From: Pseudomonas sp. BN102
GTDB taxonomy: Bacteria > Pseudomonadota > Gammaproteobacteria > Pseudomonadales > Pseudomonadaceae
NCBI RefSeq assembly: GCF_029871245.1
Contig: NZ_SSON01000073.1
Coordinates: forward strand, 1-64,000
Reading direction: 5' to 3'
Length of the DNA stretch: 64,000 bases
A model generated the notes under the pieces. It did no database searches. It had not been told where the DNA came from and saw only the letters and a program-made list of their open reading frames with translations. Positions 34,464-44,508 of the stretch are shown in pieces (positions within the stretch are counted from its first letter, which is position 1; every line of letters starts with the position of its first letter). The position numbers were made by a program, and so were the translations under genes.

Positions 34464-34945
34464 GCAAACGACCGAATACCAGAACCTGACATCCCGGCCC
34501 GTTCGGTAAGGCCTAGCCAACAACCATCCGCAGGACGCATCGAACTAATGGAAGGAATAGTGCGCAAAGCCTATTCACCAATAGCGCCACGCTGCGCCTG
34601 CAATCCACCTGAAGATGGCAATTACGAATAGACCGTAAACATAAGCCAAGGAGAACCCGATGCAATAAATCGACATTGGTGAATCACGCAGTTTCGACAA
34701 AGGAAGCGCCATATGACTTTAGCCCGTAAAAAAACAGGTAGTTTGAAGTGCCTGCCTGAGCTTCCAAATCAGCAAACAAGCCCAACAGTGGATCGATACC
34801 GCCACAGACCAAAACGAAGCCACCTGAAAATGGAATTTCAACTTACGGTTGGCAATTGAAAAGCCTGCGGCGCGCAACACCACTTAACTTCTTTGCTTTT
34901 CTGCCTAACAAATGTACTACGACAAGAAATATAGGTACGACAATC
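34464..34945 (+). other. Lower-GC intergenic region with RBS-equipped minimal ORFs
   Basis: 482 bases between the amidase and NCS1 genes. It contains an inverted repeat GAATAG-N10-CTATTC (34555-34576). An AAGGAG (34648-34653) stands 7 bases before ATG-CAA-TAA (34660-34668), and the frame after that stop stays open for 15 codons to 34716. A second possible ORF of 48 codons starts at 34713. The stretch could be a leader, a decayed small gene or both. Confidence 0.4.
34713..34859 (+). CDS. Possible 48-codon ORF of unknown status
   Basis: ATG 34713 preceded by AAAGGAAG 7-14 bases upstream, ending TGA at 34857. The product starts MTLARKKTGSLKCLPELPNQ and is basic with no recognised motif. It begins in an ATATGA overlap with the interrupted mini-frame before it. 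Coding status is uncertain; it may be a chance frame. Confidence 0.2.
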   Translation: MTLARKKTGSLKCLPELPNQQTSPTVDRYRHRPKRSHLKMEFQLTVGN

Positions 34946-36388
34946 ATGTTAGCCAAAGAAAATGCCTCATCTGCTGGACGTTTCAATCTGGAAGTACGCT
35001 CTATTGACCACGTGCCACTATCAGAGCGCCATGGCAAGGCCTGGCACCTGTGGCCCATCTGGTTCTGCGGCGGAGCACAGCTAACGACCCTGGCCGTGGG
35101 AATCATCGGGATCGGCATGGGCGCCAATCTGTTGTGGTCCGCCATCGCCATCATTCTCGGATGCGCCTTCGGTACCCTGTTCATGGCCGGTCACTCCACC
35201 CAAGGCCCGCAGATGGGGCTGCCACAACTCATCCAGTCCCGCCCCCAGTTCGGCTATCTCGGCGCCCTGCTCGTCTACCTCGTGGCCATTGTTACCTACG
35301 TCGGCTACAACGCTTTCAACCAGTTGCTCGTGGGGCAAACCTTGCATGAACTGCTCGGCGTCCCCGAAACCGGGTCGTCCATGGTCTTTTCCCTGCTGGC
35401 GATCATCATGGCGGTCGCCGGATACAACACCTTCCACAAGGTACAGCGGGGTCTGGCTTTCCTGATGGTCGCACTGATGCTACTGCTCACCATCGGCCTG
35501 CTCCTGTTCATGAAGCTTCCGGCCAATCAGCTGTCCTTCGGCGAGTTCAAGCTCAATGCCTTTCTGGCCCAGTTCTTTGTTGCTGCCGCCTATCAACTGA
35601 GCTGGGCCATCTACGTCTCCGACTATTCACGCTACCTGCCCGCCGACGTCAGCGTTCGTGCCTCGTTCTGGTGGACCTATATGGGCGCCATGATCGGTGG
35701 AGTCTGGATGATGCTGATCGGGGCCATAGCCACGGCACTCAGCCCCGGCCAGAACCTGGCCGCCGGCCTGATCATGCTGGGAGATATGGTTTTTTCAGGA
35801 TTCGGCGAGACGCTCGTGATCATCTCGGTGCTGATTCTGATTACCAGTGCAGCGCAAAACTTCTATGGCGCCTCAATTACCTTGCTCAGCATCATCGACA
35901 CGGTAAAGACCCAGAAATCCACTCTTCTCAAGCGGATAATTGCAATGCTGGTCGTGGGTAGTTCCGCAATGCTGATTGCGGCATCCGCGTCCGTCGACTT
36001 CGTCAAGGAGTTCGGCGACTTCCTGGCGATCCTGCTTTATTTGTTCACTCCCTGGACCGCAATCAACCTGGTTGATTTCTATGGCGTGCGCCATGGAAAG
36101 TACTCGATAAGCGAGATATTCAATCCGAACGGTATCTATGGAAAATGGAACTGGCGCGGTATTGGAGCCTACATAGTTGGATTCGTGGTCATGCTGCCCT
36201 TCTCCAATACCGGGCTCTACACCGGATATATTTCTGAAAAACTGGATGGCGCCGATATAAGCATGCCAATCGGGCTTGCCGTCTCGGCCCTGGTCTACTG
36301 GTGGCTCTGCCGTTCGCAGAACATTCAGCAGGAGTTGAGCAGGGTCGGAACCCTTGACTTCGGCCTGGATAATGGAGCCGCTCACTAG
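34946..36388 (+). CDS. NCS1-family (purine-cytosine permease-like) transporter
   Basis: 480 residues from ATG 34946 with about 12 membrane helices. NCS1 features: a charged N-terminus ending HVPLSERHGKAWHLWPIWF, an unwound helix 1 region (WFCGGAQLTTLAVGIIGIG), GPQMGLPQLIQSRPQFGYLGA, and the helix 6 region QLSWAIYVSDYSRYLP. The family imports nucleobases, allantoin, hydantoins and related compounds with Na+ or H+. The frame is open 30 codons upstream, but that segment lacks NCS1 character. Codon use appears less GC-rich than neighbours in places. Likely works with the amidase 480 bases upstream. Confidence 0.88.
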   Translation: MLAKENASSAGRFNLEVRSIDHVPLSERHGKAWHLWPIWFCGGAQLTTLAVGIIGIGMGANLLWSAIAIILGCAFGTLFMAGHSTQGPQMGLPQLIQSRPQFGYLGALLVYLVAIVTYVGYNAFNQLLVGQTLHELLGVPETGSSMVFSLLAIIMAVAGYNTFHKVQRGLAFLMVALMLLLTIGLLLFMKLPANQLSFGEFKLNAFLAQFFVAAAYQLSWAIYVSDYSRYLPADVSVRASFWWTYMGAMIGGVWMMLIGAIATALSPGQNLAAGLIMLGDMVFSGFGETLVIISVLILITSAAQNFYGASITLLSIIDTVKTQKSTLLKRIIAMLVVGSSAMLIAASASVDFVKEFGDFLAILLYLFTPWTAINLVDFYGVRHGKYSISEIFNPNGIYGKWNWRGIGAYIVGFVVMLPFSNTGLYTGYISEKLDGADISMPIGLAVSALVYWWLCRSQNIQQELSRVGTLDFGLDNGAAH

Positions 36389-36494
36389 CGGTATATAGCC
36401 ATAGGTGGTTCGCCACCCATGTCCACGCTGATGGGAGTAAAAGCGTCGGGGCGGCGCTAACGTTGGTGGCGGTTGCCGGGCCAAGCCTGATGAA

Positions 36495-36574
36495 GGATGG
36501 ACCACGCTTTATCGGTCCACCTTCCGCGGGCGGTCCCGTCGGCAAATGGTGGAAATGAAGAGCGATTTCCACCC
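36495..36574. repeat. Dispersed composite repeat, copy C
   Basis: GGATGGACCACGCTTT...GGTCCACC (36495-36522) is the reverse-orientation relative of copies A and B. It is followed by GGTGGAAAT...ATTTCCACC (36548-36574), as in copy B. Confidence 0.5.
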
Positions 36575-36627
36575 TTGAACGGGGCTGCCCTTGCAAGTCC
36601 GAGCCAGGCAACGGCCTTCTCCCCCAG

Positions 36628-36651
36628 CCCCTCTCCCTGAAGGGAGAGGGG
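36628..36651. repeat. Perfect 11-bp hairpin CCCCTCTCCCT/AGGGAGAGGGG
   Basis: An 11-bp inverted repeat with a GA spacer. It belongs to the pyrimidine-rich intergenic hairpins common in pseudomonads. A weaker relative occurs at 48970-48993. Confidence 0.55.
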
Positions 36652-36691
36652 AGTTGGTCTTGCCACACCTGCGGGATCCACCCAAATGAAC

Positions 36692-36719
36692 AAAAAAAGC
36701 CCCGCACAAGGCGGGGCTG
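36692..36719 (-). terminator. Rho-independent terminator of gdhB
   Basis: On the minus strand AGCCCCGC-CTTGT-GCGGGGCT is followed by TTTTTTTG. It lies 32 bases after the gdhB stop. Confidence 0.88.
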
Positions 36720-36750
36720 AGAGCACTAAAAACTTACAGCGTCACGGGTA

Positions 36751-39700
36751 TCAGGGAATGCACACCCCGTGCTGGCCGCTCTGGGCCAGGTCCATCAGCT
36801 CCCGGTTGGCCACGGCGTACATGGCGTAGTCGGTCGCGGTGGCGGCGCGCAGTTCGACCAGCATGGCCTTCCAGCGCTCCACCAGCGCACGGTGCTGGTC
36901 GAGCCAATAGGCCACGCGCTCATCGATTTCCACCGGACCGTCGTTCAATTGCAGGACGGATATGGTGATCGCCCGCTGCTGCCAGTCCAGATCGTCGCGA
37001 AAGGCTTCCCGCGCCAGGGCTTGCCAGTTGCTTTCCACCGGCAGGCTGGTGATCTGCTGCAAGTACCAGGACAGATCCAGCGCCCCGCCGACGGCGAAGT
37101 AGGCGGCGGCGACTTCGGCGGTGTCCTTGCCGGTGACGTCCGAGGCTTCGATGATCGGCAGCAGGGTGTAGAGGTGGCTGGTGCCAGCCACTACCCGGGC
37201 CAGGTCTTCCGGCGCGCCGGCTTCGACATAGGCCTGGAAGCGTGCCAGCCACTGCTCGCGGGACGGGCCTTCGAGCAGCTCGTCCAGGCGGCCGGCCAGG
37301 GCCTCCACGCGCGGCTGGAAGTGGGTAACGTCGCGGGCGGCGTCCTGGTCCTCGCGGCGGCTGCGCAGGAACCAGCGGGTCGCGCGGCGGCCCAGGCGCA
37401 TCAGCTCATCCATCAGGGTCAGCTGCAGATCGGCGGGAACCTTGGAGTCCAGGGCCTCGATCTGCTTGAACCAGTGCGGCAGGCGGAATACATCGCGCAC
37501 CACCACGTAGGCGCCGGCCACGTTGGCCGCGCTCATGCCGGTGGACTCCTTCAGGCGCTGCACGAAGGTGATGCCCATGTGGTTGACCAGGTCGTTGGCG
37601 ATCTGGGTGCTGATGATTTCGCGCTTCAGGCGGTGGCGGCGCATGGCTTCGCCGAAGGTGTCTGTCAGGCGCGCCGGGAAGGCGGTTTCCATCTCCTGTG
37701 CCAGGTAGTCGTCGTCCGGCACCAGGGATTTAAGCAGCGATTCCTTGAGGTCGATCTTGCTGTAGGAGATCAGCACCGACAGCTCCGGACGGGTCAGGCC
37801 CTGGCCGCCCGAGATGCGCTCGTTGAGCTCCTCGTCCGAGGGCAGGAACTCGAGGCCGCGGTCCAGCTTGCCGGCCGTTTCCAGGGCGACGATCAGGCGC
37901 TTGTACTCGCCGATGCGTTCGCGAGCGCGGCGTTGCGCCAGGGACAGCGCCTGGGTCTGCTTGTAGTTGTTGCCCAGCACCAGGTTGCCGACGTCGTCGG
38001 TCATCTCGGCCAGCAGCTTGTTGCGCTGCTTGCCGGTCATGTCGCCGTTGGCCACGATCTCGTTGAGCAGAATCTTGATGTTGACCTCATGGTCCGAGCA
38101 GTCCACGCCGCCGGCGTTGTCGATGAAGTCGGTGTTGCTGGCACCGCCGTTGAGGCCGTACTCGACGCGTCCCAGCTGGGTCATGCCGAGGTTGCCGCCC
38201 TCACCCACCACCCTGGCGCGCAGTTCGCGGCCGTCGACACGCAGGGCGTCGTTGGCCTTGTCGCCGACGTCAGCGTGACTTTCGCTGCTGGCCTTGACGT
38301 AGGTGCCGATGCCGCCGTTCCAGAGCAGGTCCACCGGCGACTTTAGCAGGGCATTGAGCAGCTCGGTGGGGGTCAGCTTGTCGGCCTCGATCTCGAAGCG
38401 CTGCTGCATCTGCGGGCTGATGGCGATGCTCTTGGCGGCGCGCAGGAAGATACCGCCACCCTCGGAGATCAGCTTGCTGTCGTAGTCGGCCCAGGACGAG
38501 CGCGGCAGCTCGAACAGGCGCTTGCGCTCGACGAAGCTGGACGCCGAATCCGGGTTCGGGTCGATGAAGATGTGCATGTGGTTGAAGGCGGCCACCACCT
38601 GCAGTTTGTCCGACAGGAGCATGCCGTTGCCGAACACGTCGCCGGCCATGTCACCGATGCCGATCACCGTGACGTGATCCTTCTGCACGTCGATGCCGCG
38701 CTCGCGGAAGTGGCGCTGCACCGACACCCAGCCGCCCTTGGCGGTGATGCCCATGCCCTTGTGGTCGTAGCCGGCCGAACCACCGGAGGCAAAGGCGTCG
38801 CCCAGCCAGAAGCCGTACTCCAGGGCGATGCCATTGGCGATGTCGGAGAAAGTCGCGGTGCCCTTGTCGGCGGCCACTACCAGGTAGGGGTCGTCGGCGT
38901 CGTGGCGCACCACGTTGGCCGGCGGCACCACCTTGCCTTCCTTGAGGTTGTCGGTGACGTCCAGCAGGCCCGAGATGAAGATGCGGTAGCAGGCGATGGC
39001 CTCGTTCTGGATATCGTCACGGGATCCGCCCACCGGCAACCGGCGCGGGATGAAGCCACCCTTGGCGCCCATGGGCACGATGACGGCGTTCTTCACCTGC
39101 TGCGCCTTCACCAGGCCCAGCACTTCGGTGCGGAAGTCTTCCTCGCGGTCGGACCAGCGCAGGCCGCCCCGGGCCACGTCGCCGAAGCGCAGGTGCACGC
39201 CCTCGACGCGCGGCGAGTAGACGAAGATCTCGAACTTGGGCACCGGGCGCGGGATATCGGGAATCAGGCGCGGGCTCAGCTTGAAGCTGAAGTAGGACTT
39301 ATTCTGGCCAGCCACGTCGGGCTGGTAGAAGTTGGTGCGCAGGGTCGCCTTGATCAGGTCCAGATAGCGACGCAGGATGCGGTCTTCGTTGAGCACGGCG
39401 ACGTTGTCCAGCTCACCGAGGATGGCGTGTTCCAGCTTCTGCTGCTTGTCTTCCAGGTCGTCCGCCGCCAGCTTGCGCGCCAGGTAGAAGCGGGTCTTGA
39501 ACAGACGTACCAGCTCCTTGGCGATGTTGGCGTGGTTCAGCAGCGTGCTGGCGATGTAGGACAGGTCGAAGCCCAGGCGGATCTGCTTCAGGTAGCGGGC
39601 ATAGGCACGCAACAGGGCGACATCGCGCCAGGGCATGGCGGCAGTCAGCACCAGGCGGTTGAAGGCGTCGTTCTCGGCATGGCCACCGACGATGTGGACG

Positions 39701-41613
39701 AAGGCGTCCTGCAGGGTGTCGTTGAGCTGCTGCAGGTCGACTTCGTCGCCCAGGGCGCTGGTGAAGGCGAAGTCGTGGATCCAGTACTGACGACCGTCCT
39801 GGCGCGCCAGGCGGTAGGGGAACTCGCCCAGCACGCGCAGGCCGAGGTTCTCCAGGATCGGCAGGACGTCGGACAGGGCCAACGGGGTGTCGGCGTGGTA
39901 CAGCTTGCAGTGCAGCTGCTGCTCACCCTGGGTCAGCGGCTGGTAGAAACTCATCACCAGCGGGCGCTCGTCGGACAGGCTGTGCAGGTGCTGCATGTCC
40001 ACCACCGCCGAGTGGGGGGCGAAACGCTCGCGGTAGCCGGCCGGGAAGCCTTTCGGGAAATCGGCGAGCACGCGGGTGCCCTGCCCTTCGCCGAAGCTCT
40101 CGTTGACCAGGCTGGCGTAGTCGTCCTTCCAGGAACGGCAGGCCTGGATGACTTCCTTCTCCAGCAGCGCGATATCCACCGTCAGCTTGTTCTTCGGGTC
40201 CAGGCGCAGGATGAACTGCACGCGAGCCAGCACCGATTCGGAGAAGAAGGTCCAGAATTCGCAGTCGCTGGCCTGCAGGCGATCCATCAGGATCTGCTGG
40301 ATCTTCAGGCGGGTCTCGGTGGAGTACACGTCACGCGGCACATAGGCCAGGGCATAGGCGAAGCGGCCGTACGGGTCGCGACGCAGGAACAGGCGGATCT
40401 TGTTGCGTTCCTGCATCTGCACGATGGACATCGCTGTGGAGAAGAGATCGTCCACCGGGGTCTGGAACAGGTCGTCGCGCGGCAGCACTTCCAGCACCTG
40501 GGTCAGTTCCTTGCCGAGGTGTGCCTTGGCGTCGAAACCGGAACGACGCTGGATCTCCGCCACCTTGCGGCGGATGTAGGGAATCCGCTCGACGCTTTCT
40601 GCGTACACGGCCGAGGTGTAGAGGCCCATGAAGCGGCACTCCCTGACCACGTTGCCCTTGGCGTCCAGCTCACGGATCGAGACGAAGTCCGGGTAGGCCG
40701 GTCGGTGAACGCGGCTCGGCTCGGCAGCCTTGGCGAAGGACAGCAGCATCGGCCCGCGCAGGTAGGCCAGGGCCTCCGACTCGATATGCAGGTCTGTCTT
40801 CTTCAGCCCGGCGCGGCGCAGCCTGGAAATGCCCAGCAGGGACTTCTCGTCATAGACCAGGTGGCCGCCACTGTTTTCTTCGGCCACGGTGAATTCTTCA
40901 TAGCCGAGGAAGGTGAAGTGGTCGTCCAGCAGCCACTCCATGAACACTTTCACTTCGGCCAACTCTTCCTTGTCGACCTTGAGCTTGGCCTTGTCCAGCC
41001 AGGTCAGGAGTTCCTGGGCCTTGGCCTTCATCGGTTTGAAGTCTGCGACCGCGACGCGGACGTCGCCCAGCACTTCCAGCAGGGCCTTTTCCAGGGTCTT
41101 CATGGCGCCATTGTTGGCGCAGCGGTCGATCTCCAGGAACATCAGCGATTCCTGGCGCACATCCTTGCCCTGGCTGCCCTTGGACAGGACTTCCAGCAGC
41201 TCGCCCTTGGCATTGCGACGCACGCTGAGCACGTTGTTCTGCAGGGTGTGGATGCTGTAGCCGCGGCGGTTCAGCTCCATGCGCACCGAATCCACCAGGA
41301 AGGGGATGTCCGGGTGCAGCACTTCAACGGCCGTGTGAGTGGATTGCCAACCGTGCTTCTCATAATCGGGGTTGAATACCCGCACTTCCGGGCTGGCGGG
41401 GTCGAAGCGCTCCACAAGGCGCCAGGACGACAGGGTGCAGCCGACCAGGTCGGACAGGCGACGCTGGGTCAGTTCGTCGAGCGCGATGATGCCGAAGAAT
41501 TGCTCGGCGAACAGGGTTACTTGTGGCAACGCCTTTTCGCTGACGTGCTGCGCCAGGGCCGCTTGCAGTTGATGCTGGAAGTCGGCTTTGCTGGCTGCCG
41601 TGAAGGACGTCAT
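36751..41613 (-). CDS. gdhB: NAD-specific glutamate dehydrogenase, large GDH-180 type
   Basis: 1620 residues, the same length as P. aeruginosa GdhB. It deaminates glutamate to 2-oxoglutarate and ammonium, mainly catabolic. The N-terminal half (about 1-700) holds ACT-like regulatory segments. The catalytic core follows with RGGLRWSDREEDFRTEVLGL, VPMGAKGGFIPRRLPV and the Rossmann region DHVTVIGIGDMAGDVFGNGML, then a long helical C-terminal domain. In P. aeruginosa the enzyme is arginine-activated and part of arginine catabolism. ATG 41613 has GGAG 8 bases upstream. Monocistronic, with its own terminator. Confidence 0.97.
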   Translation of the reverse strand: MTSFTAASKADFQHQLQAALAQHVSEKALPQVTLFAEQFFGIIALDELTQRRLSDLVGCTLSSWRLVERFDPASPEVRVFNPDYEKHGWQSTHTAVEVLHPDIPFLVDSVRMELNRRGYSIHTLQNNVLSVRRNAKGELLEVLSKGSQGKDVRQESLMFLEIDRCANNGAMKTLEKALLEVLGDVRVAVADFKPMKAKAQELLTWLDKAKLKVDKEELAEVKVFMEWLLDDHFTFLGYEEFTVAEENSGGHLVYDEKSLLGISRLRRAGLKKTDLHIESEALAYLRGPMLLSFAKAAEPSRVHRPAYPDFVSIRELDAKGNVVRECRFMGLYTSAVYAESVERIPYIRRKVAEIQRRSGFDAKAHLGKELTQVLEVLPRDDLFQTPVDDLFSTAMSIVQMQERNKIRLFLRRDPYGRFAYALAYVPRDVYSTETRLKIQQILMDRLQASDCEFWTFFSESVLARVQFILRLDPKNKLTVDIALLEKEVIQACRSWKDDYASLVNESFGEGQGTRVLADFPKGFPAGYRERFAPHSAVVDMQHLHSLSDERPLVMSFYQPLTQGEQQLHCKLYHADTPLALSDVLPILENLGLRVLGEFPYRLARQDGRQYWIHDFAFTSALGDEVDLQQLNDTLQDAFVHIVGGHAENDAFNRLVLTAAMPWRDVALLRAYARYLKQIRLGFDLSYIASTLLNHANIAKELVRLFKTRFYLARKLAADDLEDKQQKLEHAILGELDNVAVLNEDRILRRYLDLIKATLRTNFYQPDVAGQNKSYFSFKLSPRLIPDIPRPVPKFEIFVYSPRVEGVHLRFGDVARGGLRWSDREEDFRTEVLGLVKAQQVKNAVIVPMGAKGGFIPRRLPVGGSRDDIQNEAIACYRIFISGLLDVTDNLKEGKVVPPANVVRHDADDPYLVVAADKGTATFSDIANGIALEYGFWLGDAFASGGSAGYDHKGMGITAKGGWVSVQRHFRERGIDVQKDHVTVIGIGDMAGDVFGNGMLLSDKLQVVAAFNHMHIFIDPNPDSASSFVERKRLFELPRSSWADYDSKLISEGGGIFLRAAKSIAISPQMQQRFEIEADKLTPTELLNALLKSPVDLLWNGGIGTYVKASSESHADVGDKANDALRVDGRELRARVVGEGGNLGMTQLGRVEYGLNGGASNTDFIDNAGGVDCSDHEVNIKILLNEIVANGDMTGKQRNKLLAEMTDDVGNLVLGNNYKQTQALSLAQRRARERIGEYKRLIVALETAGKLDRGLEFLPSDEELNERISGGQGLTRPELSVLISYSKIDLKESLLKSLVPDDDYLAQEMETAFPARLTDTFGEAMRRHRLKREIISTQIANDLVNHMGITFVQRLKESTGMSAANVAGAYVVVRDVFRLPHWFKQIEALDSKVPADLQLTLMDELMRLGRRATRWFLRSRREDQDAARDVTHFQPRVEALAGRLDELLEGPSREQWLARFQAYVEAGAPEDLARVVAGTSHLYTLLPIIEASDVTGKDTAEVAAAYFAVGGALDLSWYLQQITSLPVESNWQALAREAFRDDLDWQQRAITISVLQLNDGPVEIDERVAYWLDQHRALVERWKAMLVELRAATATDYAMYAVANRELMDLAQSGQHGVCIP

Positions 41614-42059
41614 GGTTTTGCTCCGCTAGGCTCGTTTTGTTGGGGTTAAGCGTAGAACGCTTAATAAGCGGAGAGAGGGCCACAGGTCGATCCGGGCAGT
41701 GTGGCCCCGCTCCGGGTGAATGCCGGGGGACAACTGCGACCCGGCGGTCACCATTGCCGCGAAAGCTTAACGAGGGAGCGATACAGCGCGCTTACGGCGC
41801 TGCGACATATTCGTTCATGCAGCGGGCCCTGCCAGGCGGAGGAGCATGATGTCTGCGCCTGGCTCATCGCCGGGCTCGCTCCTACGGAAATCCGCGTCCG
41901 CCCGGCGCCCTGTGCAAGGCCCATGTAAACCCACCCCCATCACGGAACCAATGCCCAAATTCAGGCTCTTCTAGGCCGCCCGCCCTGGTCTGGATTAAAG
42001 TTATGCCCCACCACTGGAGCCTTAGACGGTCTCCCTTCTCCACCTCAACGAGCCCATCG
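41614..42059. promoter_or_regulatory. Divergent region between gdhB and the MoxR operon
   Basis: 446 bases without a credible gene. TAAGCG-TAGAA-CGCTTA (41647-41663) is a perfect inverted repeat 34-50 bases upstream of gdhB, followed by a third TAAGCG half-site at 41666. A half REP (GCTCGCTCCTACGG) lies near 41870. No clear promoter for moxR was picked out. Confidence 0.4.
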
Positions 42060-43018
<959 letters not shown>

Positions 43019-43019
<1 letters not shown>

Positions 43020-44020
43020 TGCGCCTGCGAGCGGCGGACTGGAAGTTCCGGGTCAGGAAGCGCCGTCCGGCGACCCCGGGCGCCGCTCCGCCCGCGCCCA
43101 GCGCGGCGGGCGTGCACGTCGACCTGGCCGAGCTGATCGACATGCGCCACCGGGTACGGGAGGTGCAACTGTTCTCCAGTCCGGCGCGGCGCAGTCCGCT
43201 GATCGGTCTGCACCACTCCAAGCTGCGCGGACGCGGTGTGGATTTCGATCAGGTGCGGATCTACCAACCCGGCGACGACGTGCGCACCATCGACTGGCGC
43301 GTCACGGCGCGCACCCAGGAGCCCCATACCAAGCTGTTCCACGAGGAGCGCGAGCGGCCGGTATTCATCATGGTCGAACAGAGCCAGCGCCTGTTCTTCG
43401 GCACCGGCCTGGTGTTCAAGTCGGTGCTCGCGGCCCAGGCCGCCAGCCTTCTTGGCTGGGCTGCCCTGGCGCACAACGACCGGGTCGGCGGCCTGGTGTT
43501 CAGCGATCAGGAACACCATGAAATCAAGCCACGGCGCAGCAAACAGAGCCTGCTGCAGCTGCTCAACCGGCTGGCCCGCGCCAACCAGGCCCTCGGCAGC
43601 CCGGCAGCGGTCCAGCGCGAAGGCTTCAGCCTGGCCCTGCGCCGTGCCCGCGAGGTGCTGCGCCCGGGCAGCCTGGTGGTGATCCTCTGCGACGAACGCA
43701 CCCTGTCCGACACCGCCGAGCAGCAGATCGCCCTGCTCGCCCGGCATTCCGACCTGATCCTGATGCCCGTCTCCGACCCTCTGGACCACGCCCTGCCCGC
43801 GGCCGGCCTGCTGCGCTTCGCCGAGCAGGGCGCGCAGCTGGAGCTGGACACCCACGCCAGCGACCTGCGCCAGGCCTACCGCGAAATGGGCGAAGCCCGC
43901 ACCGCGCGCTGGGAGCGCCTGGCGCAGAAACTCGGCGTACTGCTGCTGCCGCTCTCCACCCAGGAAGGCATGATCGAGCAACTGCGCGACTACCTGCTGC
44001 ACAAGGGCAGCGCGCGATGA
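43019..44020 (+). CDS. DUF58 protein of the MoxR/Bat operon
   Basis: 333 residues. The DUF58 core is RRSPLIGLHHSKLRGRGVDF, then YQPGDDVRTIDWRVTARTQEPHTKLFHEERERPVFIMVEQS (about 65-125), followed by a VWA-like fold lacking a perfect MIDAS. The protein is soluble, unlike many DUF58 members that carry N-terminal helices. It probably partners the MoxR ATPase. Start ATG overlaps the moxR stop. ATGA overlap with the next gene. Confidence 0.88.
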
Positions 44021-44508
44021 ACCCGCTGGATGGGCTGGAACCGCTGATCGCTCCGGCGGCGATACCCTGGTGGCCGCCCGCCCCCGGCTGGTGGTGCCTG
44101 CCGCCCCTGCTCGCGCTGCTGGCCTGGGCCCTGTGGCGCTGGTGGCGCCAGGCCGGGCGCAAGGTCGCGGCCGAACCCGAGCAGCCCCTGGACCCACTGC
44201 GCCAGTCGGCCCTGGAAGAACTGGCACGCCTGCCCAAGCCCTATGACGGTGCACCGGCCGGCGCCTGGCTGCAGGAGCTCAACGGCCTGCTCAAGCGCCT
44301 CTGCCGCATGCACTATCCCGGCGATCACAGCCATACCCTCAGCGGCCGCGCCTGGCTGGCCTACCTGGACAACCGCTGCCCGGCCGCGGGCCTGACGCGC
44401 TGGATGATCCTGGTCGAAGGCGCCTACCGTCCGCTGTGCAAGCTGGACGACAAGGCGATCAACGGCCTCTACCAGTCCGTCGATACCTGGATCCGCAAAC
44501 ATGTTTGA
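44017..44508 (+). CDS. DUF4381 membrane protein of the Bat operon
   Basis: 163 residues: a short periplasmic N-terminus with LIAPAAIPWWPPAPGWW, one membrane helix (about 26-46, CLPPLLALLAWALWRWW), then a cytoplasmic helical region with LEELARLPKPYDG and RMHYPGDHSHTLSGRAWLAYLD. This matches DUF4381, found between DUF58 and BatA in proteobacterial Bat operons. Function unknown. Overlaps both neighbours (4 and 8 bases). Confidence 0.82.
   Translation: MNPLDGLEPLIAPAAIPWWPPAPGWWCLPPLLALLAWALWRWWRQAGRKVAAEPEQPLDPLRQSALEELARLPKPYDGAPAGAWLQELNGLLKRLCRMHYPGDHSHTLSGRAWLAYLDNRCPAAGLTRWMILVEGAYRPLCKLDDKAINGLYQSVDTWIRKHV

Larger units (their letters stand above)
36389..36750. other. Intergenic region rich in palindromic repeats
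   Basis: 362 bases between convergent NCS1 and gdhB genes. It contains copy C of the composite repeat, a perfect 11-bp hairpin (36628-36651) and the gdhB terminator. No gene is seen. Confidence 0.5.

Noticed and set aside
38572-41649. 1025-codon frame antisense to gdhB
   Set aside because: It is the high-GC shadow of a strongly coding gene, with Gln/Val/His-rich composition and no motif or RBS.
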